Below are positions 34,191 to 43,170 of a DNA stretch of 64,000 nucleotides, piece after piece (position 1 is the first letter of the stretch; every line of letters starts with the position of its first letter). Under the pieces are notes generated by a model. The model ran no database searches. It was given only the letters and a program-made list of their open reading frames with translations, and was not told the origin of the DNA. A program made the position numbers and the translations under genes. Source of the stretch: Rhodanobacter sp. B05 (lineage in GTDB: Bacteria; Pseudomonadota; Gammaproteobacteria; Xanthomonadales; Rhodanobacteraceae); NCBI RefSeq assembly GCF_002001085.1, contig NZ_MUNU01000006.1, positions 59,227-123,226 of the forward strand, given 5' to 3'.

Positions 34191-36647
34191 ATGCGTCGAC
34201 TGTTGCTTGCCGGTCTGGTTGCGTTCTGTCTGATGCCCGCTGCCAGCATGGCGGCGTCCACCGCGGCGGCTTCGGCGCCGCTTGACATGGAAACCATCAT
34301 GGCCAATCCGGACTGGATCGGGCATGCGGTGGAAAACCCCTACTGGAGTGCGGACGGGCGCAACCTGTATTACTCGGTGCAGCGCGATGGCAGCCCGGTG
34401 CGCGATCTGTACCGGGTCGATCCGGCCAGCGGCAACAGCGTGAAGCTGGACCCGGCGGCGATGGCCAGGGCCGACGGCCCGGCGGTGTTCGACCGGGCAC
34501 ACCGGCATGCCGCCTACATCCTGCATGGCGACGTGTTCGTGGTGGACCTGGCCAGCGGGCAGCGCCGCCAGGTGACGCTGACGCCGCAGCATGAATCATC
34601 GCCGCAGTTCTCCGCCGACGGCCGTGCGTTGCAGTTCCGTGCCGGCAACGACTGGTTCCGTTACGACCTGGCCAGCGCGGTGACCGCGCCGGTGGCCGAG
34701 CTGAAGCTTGCCGACGACCCGCAGGCGAAACAGCCCGACGAGCTGGGCGAGCTGCAATTGAGCCTGTTCAAGACGCTGCGCGAGATCAAGGCCGACAAGC
34801 AGGCCGTGCGCGACCACAGCGAGGCGCTGGAAGCGGCCGATCCCGGTCGTGCGCCGCGGCCGTTCTGGCTGGGCGACAAGATCCGCCTGGTCGATACCGA
34901 GCTGTCGCCGGATGGCCGCTGGCTGCTGCTGGTGACGGCGCCGAAGGGCTACGGCAAGGGCCGCGCGCCGCAGGTCAACCATTACGTCACCGACAGCGGT
35001 TATACCGAGCCGGAGGACGCGCGCACCTACGTCGGCCACAACGACCCGGCGCCGCAATCGCTGCTCTTGCTCGACCTGGCCCAGCACAAGACGTGGCCGC
35101 TGAAGACGGATGGCCTGCCCGGCATCAAGACCGATCCGCTGGCGACGCTGCGCAAGCAGGCCGTGGCTGCGCTGGAGAAGGCCGGCAAGAGCGACGAGGC
35201 GAAGGCACTGAAGGCACCCGAGGTGCGCCCGGTGCGCATCGTCGCCGGTGGCGAGGACGGCGGTGGCGGCGGCATCGCATGGAGCGACGATGGCAGCCAG
35301 CTGGCGATCCAGTTGCGCGCGATCGACAACAAGGATCGCTGGATCGCCAGCGTCGATTTCGGCACGCACGCCCTGGTCAACCAGCAGCGCCTGACCGACC
35401 CGGCCTGGATCAACTGGAGCTTCAATGATTTCGGGTGGCTCAAGGACGGGCATACGCTGTGGTATCTCAGCGAGCAGAGCGGTTACTCGCGCTTGTACGC
35501 CAAGCCGCTGGATGGCGCTGCACGGCAGCTTACCGGCGCCGGCAAGTTCGAGGTCAGCGCACCGCGGCTCAGCGCCGACGGCAAATGGTTCTACCTGCTG
35601 GCGAACAAGGTGGCGCCGTACAGCTACGACGTCTACCGGGTGCCTTCGAGTGGCGGCGAACTCAGCCGACTGACGCAGTACCAGGGTACCGATGCGTTTG
35701 TCCTGTCGCCGGATGGCGCGCAACTGGCGGTGTTGCATTCGGCGCCGTATATGTTCGACCAGCTGGCGGTGCAGGGCTCGGCCGGCGGCACGCCGAAAGA
35801 ACTCACCAGCACCATGAAGAGCGCCTACACCTCGCGCGACTGGATCGCGCCGAAGATCGTCGAGGTGCCGTCCTCGCACGGTGCCGGCGCGATCTACGCG
35901 AAATACTACGGCCCGGCCGACGAGGCCGACGCGCCCGCCTCGCGTCCGGCGGTGATCTTCGTGCACGGCGCGGGCTACCTGCAGGATGTGTCGCTGCAGG
36001 AGACCTATTACTTCCGCGAACAGATGTTCCACAACTTGCTGGTGCAGCAGGGTTACGTGGTGCTGGACATGGACTACCGCGGCTCGGCCGGCTACGGCCG
36101 CGACTGGCGCGACGCGATCTACCGGCAGATGGGCCACCCGGAACTGGAGGACCTGCTCGACGGCAAGGCCTGGCTGGTCAAGCACCACGGCGTCGACCCG
36201 AAGCGCGTGGGCATCTACGGCGGCAGCTACGGCGGTTTCATGACCGAGATGGCCTTGCTGCGCGCACCGGGTGAATTCGCCGCCGGGGCTGCCCTGCGCC
36301 CGGTCAGCGACTGGACCAGCTACAACCACGAATACACCTCCAACATCCTCAACGACCCGCAGCTCGATCCGGAGGCCTACAAGACCAGCTCGCCGATCGA
36401 GTACGCCGCCAACCTGCGCGATCCGCTGCTGATCCAGCACGGCCTGATCGACAACAACGTGATGGCCAGCGACTCGATCCGCCTGTACCAGCGCTTCATC
36501 GAGCTGCACAAGAAGAACTTCTGGATCTCGCTGTACCCGCTGGAACGCCACGGCTTCGAACATGCCGATTCCTGGTACGACGAGTACCGCCGCATCGACG
36601 AGCTGTTCGATACGTATGTGAAGCCGGTGCGGCAAGCCACGCCGTAG
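34191..36647 (+). CDS. Secreted S9-family prolyl oligopeptidase / dipeptidyl peptidase
   Basis: An 818-residue periplasmic or secreted serine peptidase. A signal peptide (MRRLLLAGLVAFCLMPAASMA) is followed by a WD-like beta-propeller (to about residue 560) and an alpha/beta-hydrolase domain with the nucleophile in VGIYGGSYGGFMTEMAL, Asp in LIQHGLIDNNV and His in LERHGFEH. This is the dipeptidyl-peptidase IV/S9C arrangement, which releases dipeptides, often X-Pro, from peptide N-termini. The ATG at 34191 is chosen as start of the signal peptide. It appears monocistronic; the next gene is convergent. Confidence 0.92.
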   Translation: MRRLLLAGLVAFCLMPAASMAASTAAASAPLDMETIMANPDWIGHAVENPYWSADGRNLYYSVQRDGSPVRDLYRVDPASGNSVKLDPAAMARADGPAVFDRAHRHAAYILHGDVFVVDLASGQRRQVTLTPQHESSPQFSADGRALQFRAGNDWFRYDLASAVTAPVAELKLADDPQAKQPDELGELQLSLFKTLREIKADKQAVRDHSEALEAADPGRAPRPFWLGDKIRLVDTELSPDGRWLLLVTAPKGYGKGRAPQVNHYVTDSGYTEPEDARTYVGHNDPAPQSLLLLDLAQHKTWPLKTDGLPGIKTDPLATLRKQAVAALEKAGKSDEAKALKAPEVRPVRIVAGGEDGGGGGIAWSDDGSQLAIQLRAIDNKDRWIASVDFGTHALVNQQRLTDPAWINWSFNDFGWLKDGHTLWYLSEQSGYSRLYAKPLDGAARQLTGAGKFEVSAPRLSADGKWFYLLANKVAPYSYDVYRVPSSGGELSRLTQYQGTDAFVLSPDGAQLAVLHSAPYMFDQLAVQGSAGGTPKELTSTMKSAYTSRDWIAPKIVEVPSSHGAGAIYAKYYGPADEADAPASRPAVIFVHGAGYLQDVSLQETYYFREQMFHNLLVQQGYVVLDMDYRGSAGYGRDWRDAIYRQMGHPELEDLLDGKAWLVKHHGVDPKRVGIYGGSYGGFMTEMALLRAPGEFAAGAALRPVSDWTSYNHEYTSNILNDPQLDPEAYKTSSPIEYAANLRDPLLIQHGLIDNNVMASDSIRLYQRFIELHKKNFWISLYPLERHGFEHADSWYDEYRRIDELFDTYVKPVRQATP

Positions 36648-36768
36648 AAGCACTGCGAAAGCGCTCCGATGTCGTCGTTCCCGTTTTCGCTGGAACGGCG
36701 GCATGGTGGTCGCTGCGGATGCAGTGAGCACGGCAGGAGATGTTCACCTGATTCCCGGGATACGCATC

Positions 36769-38646
36769 TCAGAGGATGCCCTTCGCCCCGACCCCGAAAG
36801 CGGTGACCAGTCGCGTGATGATCAGCTTCGGCGACAGGTCGACGTCGGGGAAGTCGCCGACCGGGGTATAGCAGTCGTGGAAGTGGGGGTTGGTGATGCG
36901 CATCGGCTGGCAGCCCGGCTTCAGGTCATAGCTGGTGGCGTAGCGGAAAGGCCACAGGTCGAACAGCGGCAAATTCTCCGAGACGGTGCCGATCGCCTGG
37001 TTGATGTCGGTGAGCACCGGCACCACCGCCTGGCGCGGCCCGATCACCCACGCGTTCTGCGGTTCGATGTCGCGCAGGATGGTGGTGCGCAACTGGTCGG
37101 CGAAGGCGTGGTCGTAGACGATCACCCCGGACTCGGTGTTGTAGTGGTCCGAACGCGGGTCGAAATTGTGCGAACCGACCATGCCTAAATCGTCGTCGAC
37201 GACGATCGACTTGGCATGCAGGCCGAAGCGGCGACCCTCGGTCAACAACGGTGCGGGCCGGTTGCTGGCACGACTGTGCCCGAGCAGGTGCAGGCGCGCG
37301 CGCGAGGCATTGGCCGGGCTGGAGGTCGCCAGCGGCGGGGTCGCCTGGTCCGCATCGAGATTGGCCAGTTCGTAATCCACGGCTGGCCCGGGGGCGTGCG
37401 GCTTGAGCTCGTGGATCTCGAAGCCGAACTTGGTCAGGTAGCGTTTGCGGTGCTTGTAGGACATCGCATACACCGCGAACGCATCGGTCGAGGCCAGCGA
37501 GTTGGTGGAGACGATGATCCGCGGCGGATCGTCACCCCGGTGCAGCACGCGGAAGATGTGCTGGGCGCGTCGGCTCATCACCAGGTAGGGCGTCTGCAAC
37601 AACACCTCGCGCTTCGCGCCCTGCACCAGGCGCATGATGTGGCGGGTGAAATCCAGCGCCAGCTTCTTGTCCGGCTTGTCGGTCTTGGCCGGCAGGTCGC
37701 TGAAGTATTCGACCTTGCCCACATGCAGGGTCGGCGCCACCAGCCATGCATGCAGCCAGGCCGGATCCTCGGCGGACTGCAGCAGTTGCGCCACGCGCAG
37801 GGGCCGGCGATAGTGCGGCGTCGGCCACGCGGGAACGGCGCGGTCGGACAGGATGCGCTGGTTGACGTCGCGCAGGTGGGTCAGCGGCACCGCGCGCTTG
37901 TGCTGCCAGAACAGCGCGAAACTGGCCGCCATCTGTTTCGCGGCGGGGCCGCCGATCATCACGTCGCGGTCGACGTAGTCGAACGTGTCGTCCCAGTTGA
38001 AATAGCGGTCCTGGTAGTTGCGCCCGCCGGTGATGCCGATGCTGTCGTCCACCAGCAGCAACTTGTTGTGCATGCGCTGGTTGAATTGCATGAAGCAGCA
38101 CAGGATGCCGGCGGCGAAATCCAGCGGCGGCGTGTGTGCCTTGTGGAAGGTGGGGTTGTACAGCCGCACCTTGAGGTTGGGGCTGGCGTGCGCCAGTTCG
38201 TCGAGCACGTCCGGGCTGTCGAAGGAAAACAGCTGGTCGGCCAGGATGCGCACCTGCACGCCGCGTCGCGCCGCCTGCACCAGTTCGTTCAACACCAGTT
38301 GCCCGACGTCGTCCTGGTCCCAGATGTAGGTCTGCACGTCGATCGTCTCGCGTGCGGCGCGGATCAGGTTGACGCGCGCGGCCAGCGCCGGTTCGCTGTC
38401 GCCGAGCAGGGTGACCACGTGCACCGGATGTTCCGGCGTGGATTCGGCCAGCGCCTGGTCGGCCGCTTCGAGCAAGGGCGACGGCACCGCGCAGTGGTCG
38501 GCCTGGTGGCACGAAAGCTGGCGATCGGTGGTGGCTGCCACCACCGCATCGGCACGGCGGATCTGCGCGCGTGACAGCGTGCAGCCTTGCAGCAGCAGGA
38601 CTGCGGCGAGCAGGCTGAACAGGGCGGTCCGGTACGGCTGAGTCAT
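36769..38646 (-). CDS. Phospholipase D-family lipoprotein (ClsC-like)
   Basis: A 625-residue membrane-anchored phospholipase D superfamily protein. The signal ends in a lipobox (LLLQGC), so the mature N-terminal Cys is lipidated. Two HKD motifs are present: HNKLLLVDDSIGITGGRN in the first half and HAKSIVVDDDLGMVGSHN in the second, the layout of cardiolipin synthase C-type proteins that transfer phosphatidyl groups. A predicted lipoprotein would face the periplasm, where the activity differs from cytosolic-face ClsA/B; the exact reaction is inferred from family. The start at 38646 begins the lipoprotein signal. The 3' end overlaps nothing; the upstream YceI gene ends 24 bases away. Confidence 0.9.
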   Translation of the reverse strand: MTQPYRTALFSLLAAVLLLQGCTLSRAQIRRADAVVAATTDRQLSCHQADHCAVPSPLLEAADQALAESTPEHPVHVVTLLGDSEPALAARVNLIRAARETIDVQTYIWDQDDVGQLVLNELVQAARRGVQVRILADQLFSFDSPDVLDELAHASPNLKVRLYNPTFHKAHTPPLDFAAGILCCFMQFNQRMHNKLLLVDDSIGITGGRNYQDRYFNWDDTFDYVDRDVMIGGPAAKQMAASFALFWQHKRAVPLTHLRDVNQRILSDRAVPAWPTPHYRRPLRVAQLLQSAEDPAWLHAWLVAPTLHVGKVEYFSDLPAKTDKPDKKLALDFTRHIMRLVQGAKREVLLQTPYLVMSRRAQHIFRVLHRGDDPPRIIVSTNSLASTDAFAVYAMSYKHRKRYLTKFGFEIHELKPHAPGPAVDYELANLDADQATPPLATSSPANASRARLHLLGHSRASNRPAPLLTEGRRFGLHAKSIVVDDDLGMVGSHNFDPRSDHYNTESGVIVYDHAFADQLRTTILRDIEPQNAWVIGPRQAVVPVLTDINQAIGTVSENLPLFDLWPFRYATSYDLKPGCQPMRITNPHFHDCYTPVGDFPDVDLSPKLIITRLVTAFGVGAKGIL

Positions 38647-38669
38647 GTGCCCATGATACGGGGACAGGC

Positions 38670-39263
38670 TCATCCCGCCGCAGGGTTGAACGTGATCCGC
38701 AGACCCAGCTGTACCTGGTCGGAAAGCACGGTGCGGTGGCTGTTCATGCCGAACTCGCCACGCGCCAGCGTGCCATGTGCCTCGATCACGCAGCCACCTG
38801 CCGCGATTGCACCGCAGGCGGAGGGCATCAATTCGAAGCGGATCGGACGGGTTACCCCCCGCATGCTGAGCTGGCCATCCAGCGTGCCGCCGCTGCTCAG
38901 CACGCTCAGCGCGACCGGGGCGGACACAAAATGGATGGTCCGATAGTGCGTGGCATCGAAGAATTCCGGCGCCAGCATCCAGCGGCGGAAACGCGCGGAA
39001 TCGGTCACGACACTGTTCACGGCGATGCGCGCATCGACGGTCGCCAAGCCGCGCGGGTCAGTTCGCAACTGGCCGGCGATCTGCGTGAAGCGCCCGTTGA
39101 TCGTGTGCAGCCAGAGCAGGCGCACGGTGAAATCCGCGTGGGAATGGTCAGCAGCGATACGGTAGTCGGCGGATCGTGCGGCCGGTGTGGTGAGCGCCAG
39201 ACCGGCCAGCAGGCAGGCGGTAACTATCGCCTCACGGCGACCAGAACGCATCCAGTCGGGCAT
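38670..39263 (-). CDS. YceI-family periplasmic lipocalin-like protein
   Basis: A 197-residue secreted protein of the YceI family, an extended lipocalin barrel that binds polyisoprenoid or amphiphilic lipids. After the signal peptide (to about AARSA) comes YRIAADHSHADFTVRLLWLHTINGRF, the classic family opening, and later SVVTDSARFRRWMLAPEFFDATHYRTIHF and an ending of the LRITFNP type. The start 39263 has GGAG upstream and overlaps the sixA 3' end by 32 bases, consistent with co-transcription. The role in the cell is inferred only at family level. Confidence 0.9.
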   Translation of the reverse strand: MPDWMRSGRREAIVTACLLAGLALTTPAARSADYRIAADHSHADFTVRLLWLHTINGRFTQIAGQLRTDPRGLATVDARIAVNSVVTDSARFRRWMLAPEFFDATHYRTIHFVSAPVALSVLSSGGTLDGQLSMRGVTRPIRFELMPSACGAIAAGGCVIEAHGTLARGEFGMNSHRTVLSDQVQLGLRITFNPAAG

Positions 39264-39705
39264 TGCCGGGCTCCAGCGCGCCATCCAGATGCAGCACGGC
39301 CATGCCGCCGGGCGGCATGCCGCGGAATTCGTCCGAGCGGCCCTCGACCAGCAGCGCGACCAGGCGCTCGATGCCGGGATTGTGACCGACCAGCATCACC
39401 GTGCCGGCATCGGCATGCTGGTCGAGCAGGACCAGCAGTTCACCGGGCGTGGCGTCGTAGATTTCCTCGACCAGTTGCGGCACCGGGGCATTGTCGATCG
39501 CGGCCAGCGCCAGCCGCGTGGTTTCGTCGGTGCGGCGCGTCGGCGAACTGAGTACGCGCTCGGGCCGGAGGCCGTGCGTGGCCAGCCACAACCCGGCTGC
39601 CTGCGCCTCCTGCTCGCCACGCGGGCTCAAGGCGCGTTGCCGGTCGCCGTCGTGGGGTTCTATGGGCACCGCTTCGGCGTGCCGCAACAGGATCAGTTCG
39701 TGCAT
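39232..39705 (-). CDS. sixA: Phosphohistidine phosphatase SixA
   Basis: A 157-residue single-domain histidine phosphatase of the phosphoglycerate-mutase superfamily. The RHG motif appears as ELILLRHAEAVP at the N-terminus (RHA in SixA proteins), with VLSSPTRRTDETTRL, and the second catalytic His in VMLVGHNPGIERL. SixA removes phosphate from histidine on Hpt domains or PTS-Ntr NPr in Escherichia coli. The ATG at 39705 starts the conserved strand; a longer frame to 39768 is not conserved. It overlaps YceI at its 3' end and lies 59 bases after the ParA gene. Confidence 0.92.
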   Translation of the reverse strand: MHELILLRHAEAVPIEPHDGDRQRALSPRGEQEAQAAGLWLATHGLRPERVLSSPTRRTDETTRLALAAIDNAPVPQLVEEIYDATPGELLVLLDQHADAGTVMLVGHNPGIERLVALLVEGRSDEFRGMPPGGMAVLHLDGALEPGNARLDAFWSP

Positions 39706-39764
39706 GGTGGACTCCGGCTGGTGGATGGTGCGGCGCATGCGTTGGCGGCAGCAGGCCGTGCGGG

Positions 39765-40397
39765 TCACGCGTGGCGCTTGATCCAGCGCAGCAAGGGTTT
39801 CCAGTCCTGCTGATGGCTGCGCACCTGTTCGGAGTGGTAATCGAAGATGCCTTTGCCGAGCGAGGCGAGCAGGACATACGCCTGGCTGTCACGCAGCTCG
39901 GCCACGATCGGGAACGGTGACTGCTCGGCGAGCTGGGTGAGTGCGTCCTGGCTGGCGTGGGTCCATGGCTTGAGCCGGTTGGCCACCAGCGCCACCGGCA
40001 GCTTGCCGCGATGGATGCGGTTGATCGAGCGCAGCTCGTCGGCGAAGGCCAGCGTGGCATGCAGGTCGAACGAGGAAGGCAGCACCGGTACCAGCAGCAC
40101 GTTGGCCTGGTCGAGGTAGGGTTCCAGGTCGCGCTCGCGCGAGCCGGCGGCGGTGTCGATCAGCACCTGGCCGGTGTCCGGCGGCAGTTTCTGCAGCGAT
40201 CGACGACCCCCTTCGAAGGCCAGCACGCCGGGCACGTTGTCCGGCCGCAGTGCGGCCCAGCGGAAGCTGGAACCCTGCCGGTCGGCATCGACGATTGCCG
40301 TGTGCTGGCCCGCCTGGGCCCAGTGCGACGCCAGTTGCGTCACCAGCGTGCTCTTGCCACAACCACCCTTGCTGCTTGCCACCAGCGTCGTAAGCAT
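39765..40397 (-). CDS. Orphan ParA/MinD-type ATPase
   Basis: A 210-residue Walker-type ATPase, beginning LTTLVASSKGGCGKSTLVTQLASHWA with the deviant Walker A (KGGCGKST) of ParA proteins, and an IVDADRQGS strand and VLIDTAAGSRERD. No ParB or centromere-like repeat is nearby, and there is no helix-turn-helix region, so it resembles small ParA/ParC-like proteins that position chemotaxis arrays, pili or other cargo. In this context (sixA, YceI, PLD lipoprotein) the cargo is unknown. It is not the chromosome partition parAB pair. Confidence 0.85.
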   Translation of the reverse strand: MLTTLVASSKGGCGKSTLVTQLASHWAQAGQHTAIVDADRQGSSFRWAALRPDNVPGVLAFEGGRRSLQKLPPDTGQVLIDTAAGSRERDLEPYLDQANVLLVPVLPSSFDLHATLAFADELRSINRIHRGKLPVALVANRLKPWTHASQDALTQLAEQSPFPIVAELRDSQAYVLLASLGKGIFDYHSEQVRSHQQDWKPLLRWIKRHA

Positions 40398-40449
40398 CGG
40401 ATCGTCCCTGCCACGGAAGGTGACCCAAGCCTAGCGGGGGCGGCGCGAA

Positions 40450-40560
40450 AGGGGAATGGGCGAAGAGCCGGGAATGGGAAATGGGAAATCGGAAAAGCTG
40501 ATTCCCCGCGCCGTCCTGGAATGCCCGCTCTTGACCATTCCCTATTCCCCATTTCCGGCT
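40450..40560. repeat. GGGAATGGG-type imperfect inverted repeat
   Basis: Arms AGCCGGGAATGGGAAAT (from 40466) and, inverted, CCATTCCC...CCATTTCCGGCT (40535-40560) flank about 45 bases and match over roughly 24 bases with several mismatches. Internal GGGAATGGGAAATGGG units are themselves repeated in tandem. The element sits between two minus-strand genes and resembles dispersed repeats of xanthomonad genomes. Confidence 0.55.
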
Positions 40561-40566
40561 GTCAGG

Positions 40567-41598
40567 CTACTCGGCCTTGCGTGGCTGCCAGTCGACGGGT
40601 GGATCGACGGCGATGTTGTCGTCGCGCAGCGCCGCCAGTTGCAGGCTCATTTCGGTGCCGCCGTTGCGGGCCAGCGACAGCAGGTGCCGGGCCAGGGCGG
40701 AGTCGTTCTGGATGCGGGCCAGCAACTGGTTGAAGTTCTGCACCTGCCAGATCAGGGTGCGGCGGGCGTCTTTCGCCTCCTGTTGCCCGGCCGGATCGTC
40801 GCTCAGCACTTCGCGCAGGTGCAGGCCCAACGAGCGGGCCAGCGGGCTGGAGCCCCATTCGAGCAGCTTGCCCAGGCTCAGGCAGTCGGCCTTGATCGAG
40901 TCGTCCTTGCCAGCGTTTTCGCACAGTTTGGCCACCAGTTGCATGCTCGGCTGCGGTTGCGTGCTGGCGAGACCGAAGATCAGCACCGTCTGCATGCCGA
41001 CGGCGCCGGCGGCATGGGTGGGGTCGAAGGTGTCGGCCGGCGGCGGCAGCACGCCCACCGAATCGGCCAGCGCCTTCAGGCTGGTACCGGCGTAGTCGTC
41101 ATAGATCTTGGCGGTGGCGGCGTTGTGGAGATCCTCGCGCGCGGCATCTTCCTTCCGGTCGCGCGCATCCACGCCGAGTTTGACCAGCCACACCGCTGCG
41201 TTGTCCGGGGCCTGCTTCAACAGCGCAGCCAGCGCGTCGGGGTTCGGGCAGGCATCCGCCTTGGCGTCGCAATCGGCCAGGCGCACCCAGCTGACCGCCG
41301 GACCGTTGCCCTCGGCTTGCGCCGCACGTTCGATCAAGGCGTGGAAGCTGTTGCTCGGCGGCTGGTTGAACAGCGGCCGTGCCAGCAGGGCCGCGCCAAG
41401 CAGCGGCATGGCATCGGCGCGCGGTGCCAGCACGCTGACGAGGTCGCGCTGGAAGGCCAGTTGCGCCGCATCGCGTGCCTTGGCGGCCTTGCTCGGTGTG
41501 GTGTGAACCGGCTGACCGGTCGGGACCTTGCCCGCCCACGCGGGCGTGGCGAGCACGAACCAGGCAAAACTCAGGGCGAGACAACGCACTCCACGCAT
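40567..41598 (-). CDS. Secreted protein of unknown function
   Basis: A 343-residue exported protein I cannot place in a family. The signal peptide is MRGVRCLALSFAWFVLATPAWA, and the rest is alanine-rich and mainly helical with repeated segments such as AAQLAFQRDLVSVLAPRADA, NPDALAALLKQAPDNAAVWLVKLGV (a TPR-like sentence) and LGKLLEWGSSPLARSLGLHLREVL. It resembles the tetratricopeptide-like tail of some envelope proteins. The ATG at 41598 is chosen for AAGGA eight bases upstream. The gene stands alone on its strand; no function is proposed. Confidence 0.7.
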   Translation of the reverse strand: MRGVRCLALSFAWFVLATPAWAGKVPTGQPVHTTPSKAAKARDAAQLAFQRDLVSVLAPRADAMPLLGAALLARPLFNQPPSNSFHALIERAAQAEGNGPAVSWVRLADCDAKADACPNPDALAALLKQAPDNAAVWLVKLGVDARDRKEDAAREDLHNAATAKIYDDYAGTSLKALADSVGVLPPPADTFDPTHAAGAVGMQTVLIFGLASTQPQPSMQLVAKLCENAGKDDSIKADCLSLGKLLEWGSSPLARSLGLHLREVLSDDPAGQQEAKDARRTLIWQVQNFNQLLARIQNDSALARHLLSLARNGGTEMSLQLAALRDDNIAVDPPVDWQPRKAE

Positions 41599-41750
41599 CG
41601 GGAACATCCTTGGCGAGCAAAGCGCCAGCATATCCTTCCAGGATTAAGCGCGCCTGATTGGCGGGTCGCGCTATATGGCATTCGTGGCGAGCCTTGCTAG
41701 GATGATGGTTTGGGCGCAGGACGATGCCCCTCATCACACGGGAGAGGCTG

Positions 41751-41945
41751 GTGAATCATTTCTCGATGTGGGCCAATGGTGCCCCCTGGTTTGCCGGCTG
41801 GGGCACGCTGGCGCTGATCAATGCGGCGCTGGCACAGGGCAAGAACCGCAGCGGCCTGCTGTGGTTCCTGCTGTCGCTGGTGCTCGGACCGCTGGCCACC
41901 TTGCTGCTGGTGCTGTTGCCGAAGGTGCGCTCGAAGATGTTTTGA
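41751..41945 (+). CDS. Small two-helix membrane protein
   Basis: A 64-residue protein (73 with an ATG at 41724) starting at GTG after GGAGAGG: NHFSMWANGAPWFAGWGTLALINAALAQGKNRSGLLWFLLSLVLGPLATLLLVLLPKV. Two hydrophobic segments are separated by a polar QGKNRSG turn, so it looks like a small inner-membrane hairpin similar to many proteobacterial two-helix proteins of unknown function. A hairpin topology with positively charged end RSKM is plausible. No partner gene is obvious. Confidence 0.65.
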   Translation: MNHFSMWANGAPWFAGWGTLALINAALAQGKNRSGLLWFLLSLVLGPLATLLLVLLPKVRSKMF

Positions 41946-42008
41946 GGGCCGGGATTCGAAAGAGCCACGAGCCGCGCCTTTGACGAATCCCGTATATCAA
42001 ATCCCGGC

Positions 42009-42878
42009 TTATTCGCCCAGCGCTTCGCGCATGAATTCCGGCTGCGCCAGCGCGGCCTTGTGGATGTCGGCGTTGTAATAGCGGGTCGGAAAGTTCTTGG
42101 CTGAAGCGCCGCGCTCGCGGAAGCCGGACAGGTCGCCGCCCTTGCGTGCCATCGTGCAGCTCCACCAGCCGGTGGGGTAGCACGGCTGCGGGAACGGCAG
42201 CGTCTTCACTGCCGCGAAGCCGGTGGTGCGCATCGCCGAACGCATCGACTTGATCAGGTCCAGATGGGCCAGCGGCGACTCGCTCTGCTGCACCAGCAGG
42301 CCGCCGTGGCGCAGTGCCTTGTAGCAGCTGGCGTAGAACGCGGCGTTGAACAGGCCTTCGGCGGGGCCGACCGGATCGGTCGAGTCGACGATCACCAGGT
42401 CCAGCGAGTCGGGCTCGGCCTCGGCCATGTACTTGATGCCGTCGATGAACAGCAGTTCGGCGCGCGGGTCGTTGTTGGACTCGCACAGCTCGGGGAAATA
42501 TTCCTCGGCCAGGCGCGTCACGCGCTCGTCGATCTCCACCTGCACGGCGTGCTCGACTTCCTCATGCCGGAGCACCTCGCGCAGCGTGCCGCAGTCGCCG
42601 CCACCGATGATCACCACGCGCTTGGCGCGCGCATGGGTGAACAGTGCCGGGTGGGTCATCATCTCGTGGTAGAAGAAATTGTCACGCGTGGTCAGCATCA
42701 CGCAGCCATCGATCACCATCAGGTTGCCCCAGTCGGTGGTCTTGTGGATCTCGATGGTCTGGAACGGGGTCTTCTCCGAGTGCAGCAACTGCTCGGTGCG
42801 GAAACCGATGGAGGAGCCGGAGGCCTGGTGGGCTTCGGTGAACCAGCTGGCTTCGTTCGACGTGGGTTGCTGCGACAT
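42009..42878 (-). CDS. speE: Spermidine synthase
   Basis: Transfers an aminopropyl group from decarboxylated S-adenosylmethionine to putrescine. The 289 residues contain the Rossmann methyltransferase-like fold with VIIGGGDCGTLREVLRHEEVEHAVQVEIDE, and the catalytic region DSTDPVGPAEGLF. The usual GGGDGG reads GGGDCG here. The ATG at 42878 lies 12 bases after a run rich in G; earlier in-frame starts belong to sequence shared with the divergent speA promoter region. Divergent from speA, so the two genes form a polyamine locus, with 292 bases between their starts. Confidence 0.96.
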   Translation of the reverse strand: MSQQPTSNEASWFTEAHQASGSSIGFRTEQLLHSEKTPFQTIEIHKTTDWGNLMVIDGCVMLTTRDNFFYHEMMTHPALFTHARAKRVVIIGGGDCGTLREVLRHEEVEHAVQVEIDERVTRLAEEYFPELCESNNDPRAELLFIDGIKYMAEAEPDSLDLVIVDSTDPVGPAEGLFNAAFYASCYKALRHGGLLVQQSESPLAHLDLIKSMRSAMRTTGFAAVKTLPFPQPCYPTGWWSCTMARKGGDLSGFRERGASAKNFPTRYYNADIHKAALAQPEFMREALGE

Positions 42879-43170
42879 GGCGGGTGTTCCTGACGAACCG
42901 GATGGAAGGACAAAGACTGCCAATTGTAGCGATAACCGGGGTGAACGTCCCGAGAGCGCGCGTCGGCGGCCCATGCGCATATCGTCACAGGCGCCCATTA
43001 CAATGGCGTTCTGGCAGGGCCGGCGCAGCGCGTCGAACCGCCGACAAGTCCGATCGACCCCGCGGCGTGCGAGGCTTCCGGTCGCGCGGACTCGTGCTCC
43101 TTCGTCAAGCAACACCGTCAAGGCTCGCCGCTGCGACGACATCATCCGTTTACACAATGGAGTTACGTTG

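Noticed and set aside
34596..36731. 711-codon frame opposite the S9 peptidase
   Set aside because: Catalytic motifs of the peptidase establish the coding strand; the antisense product has no recognisable motif.
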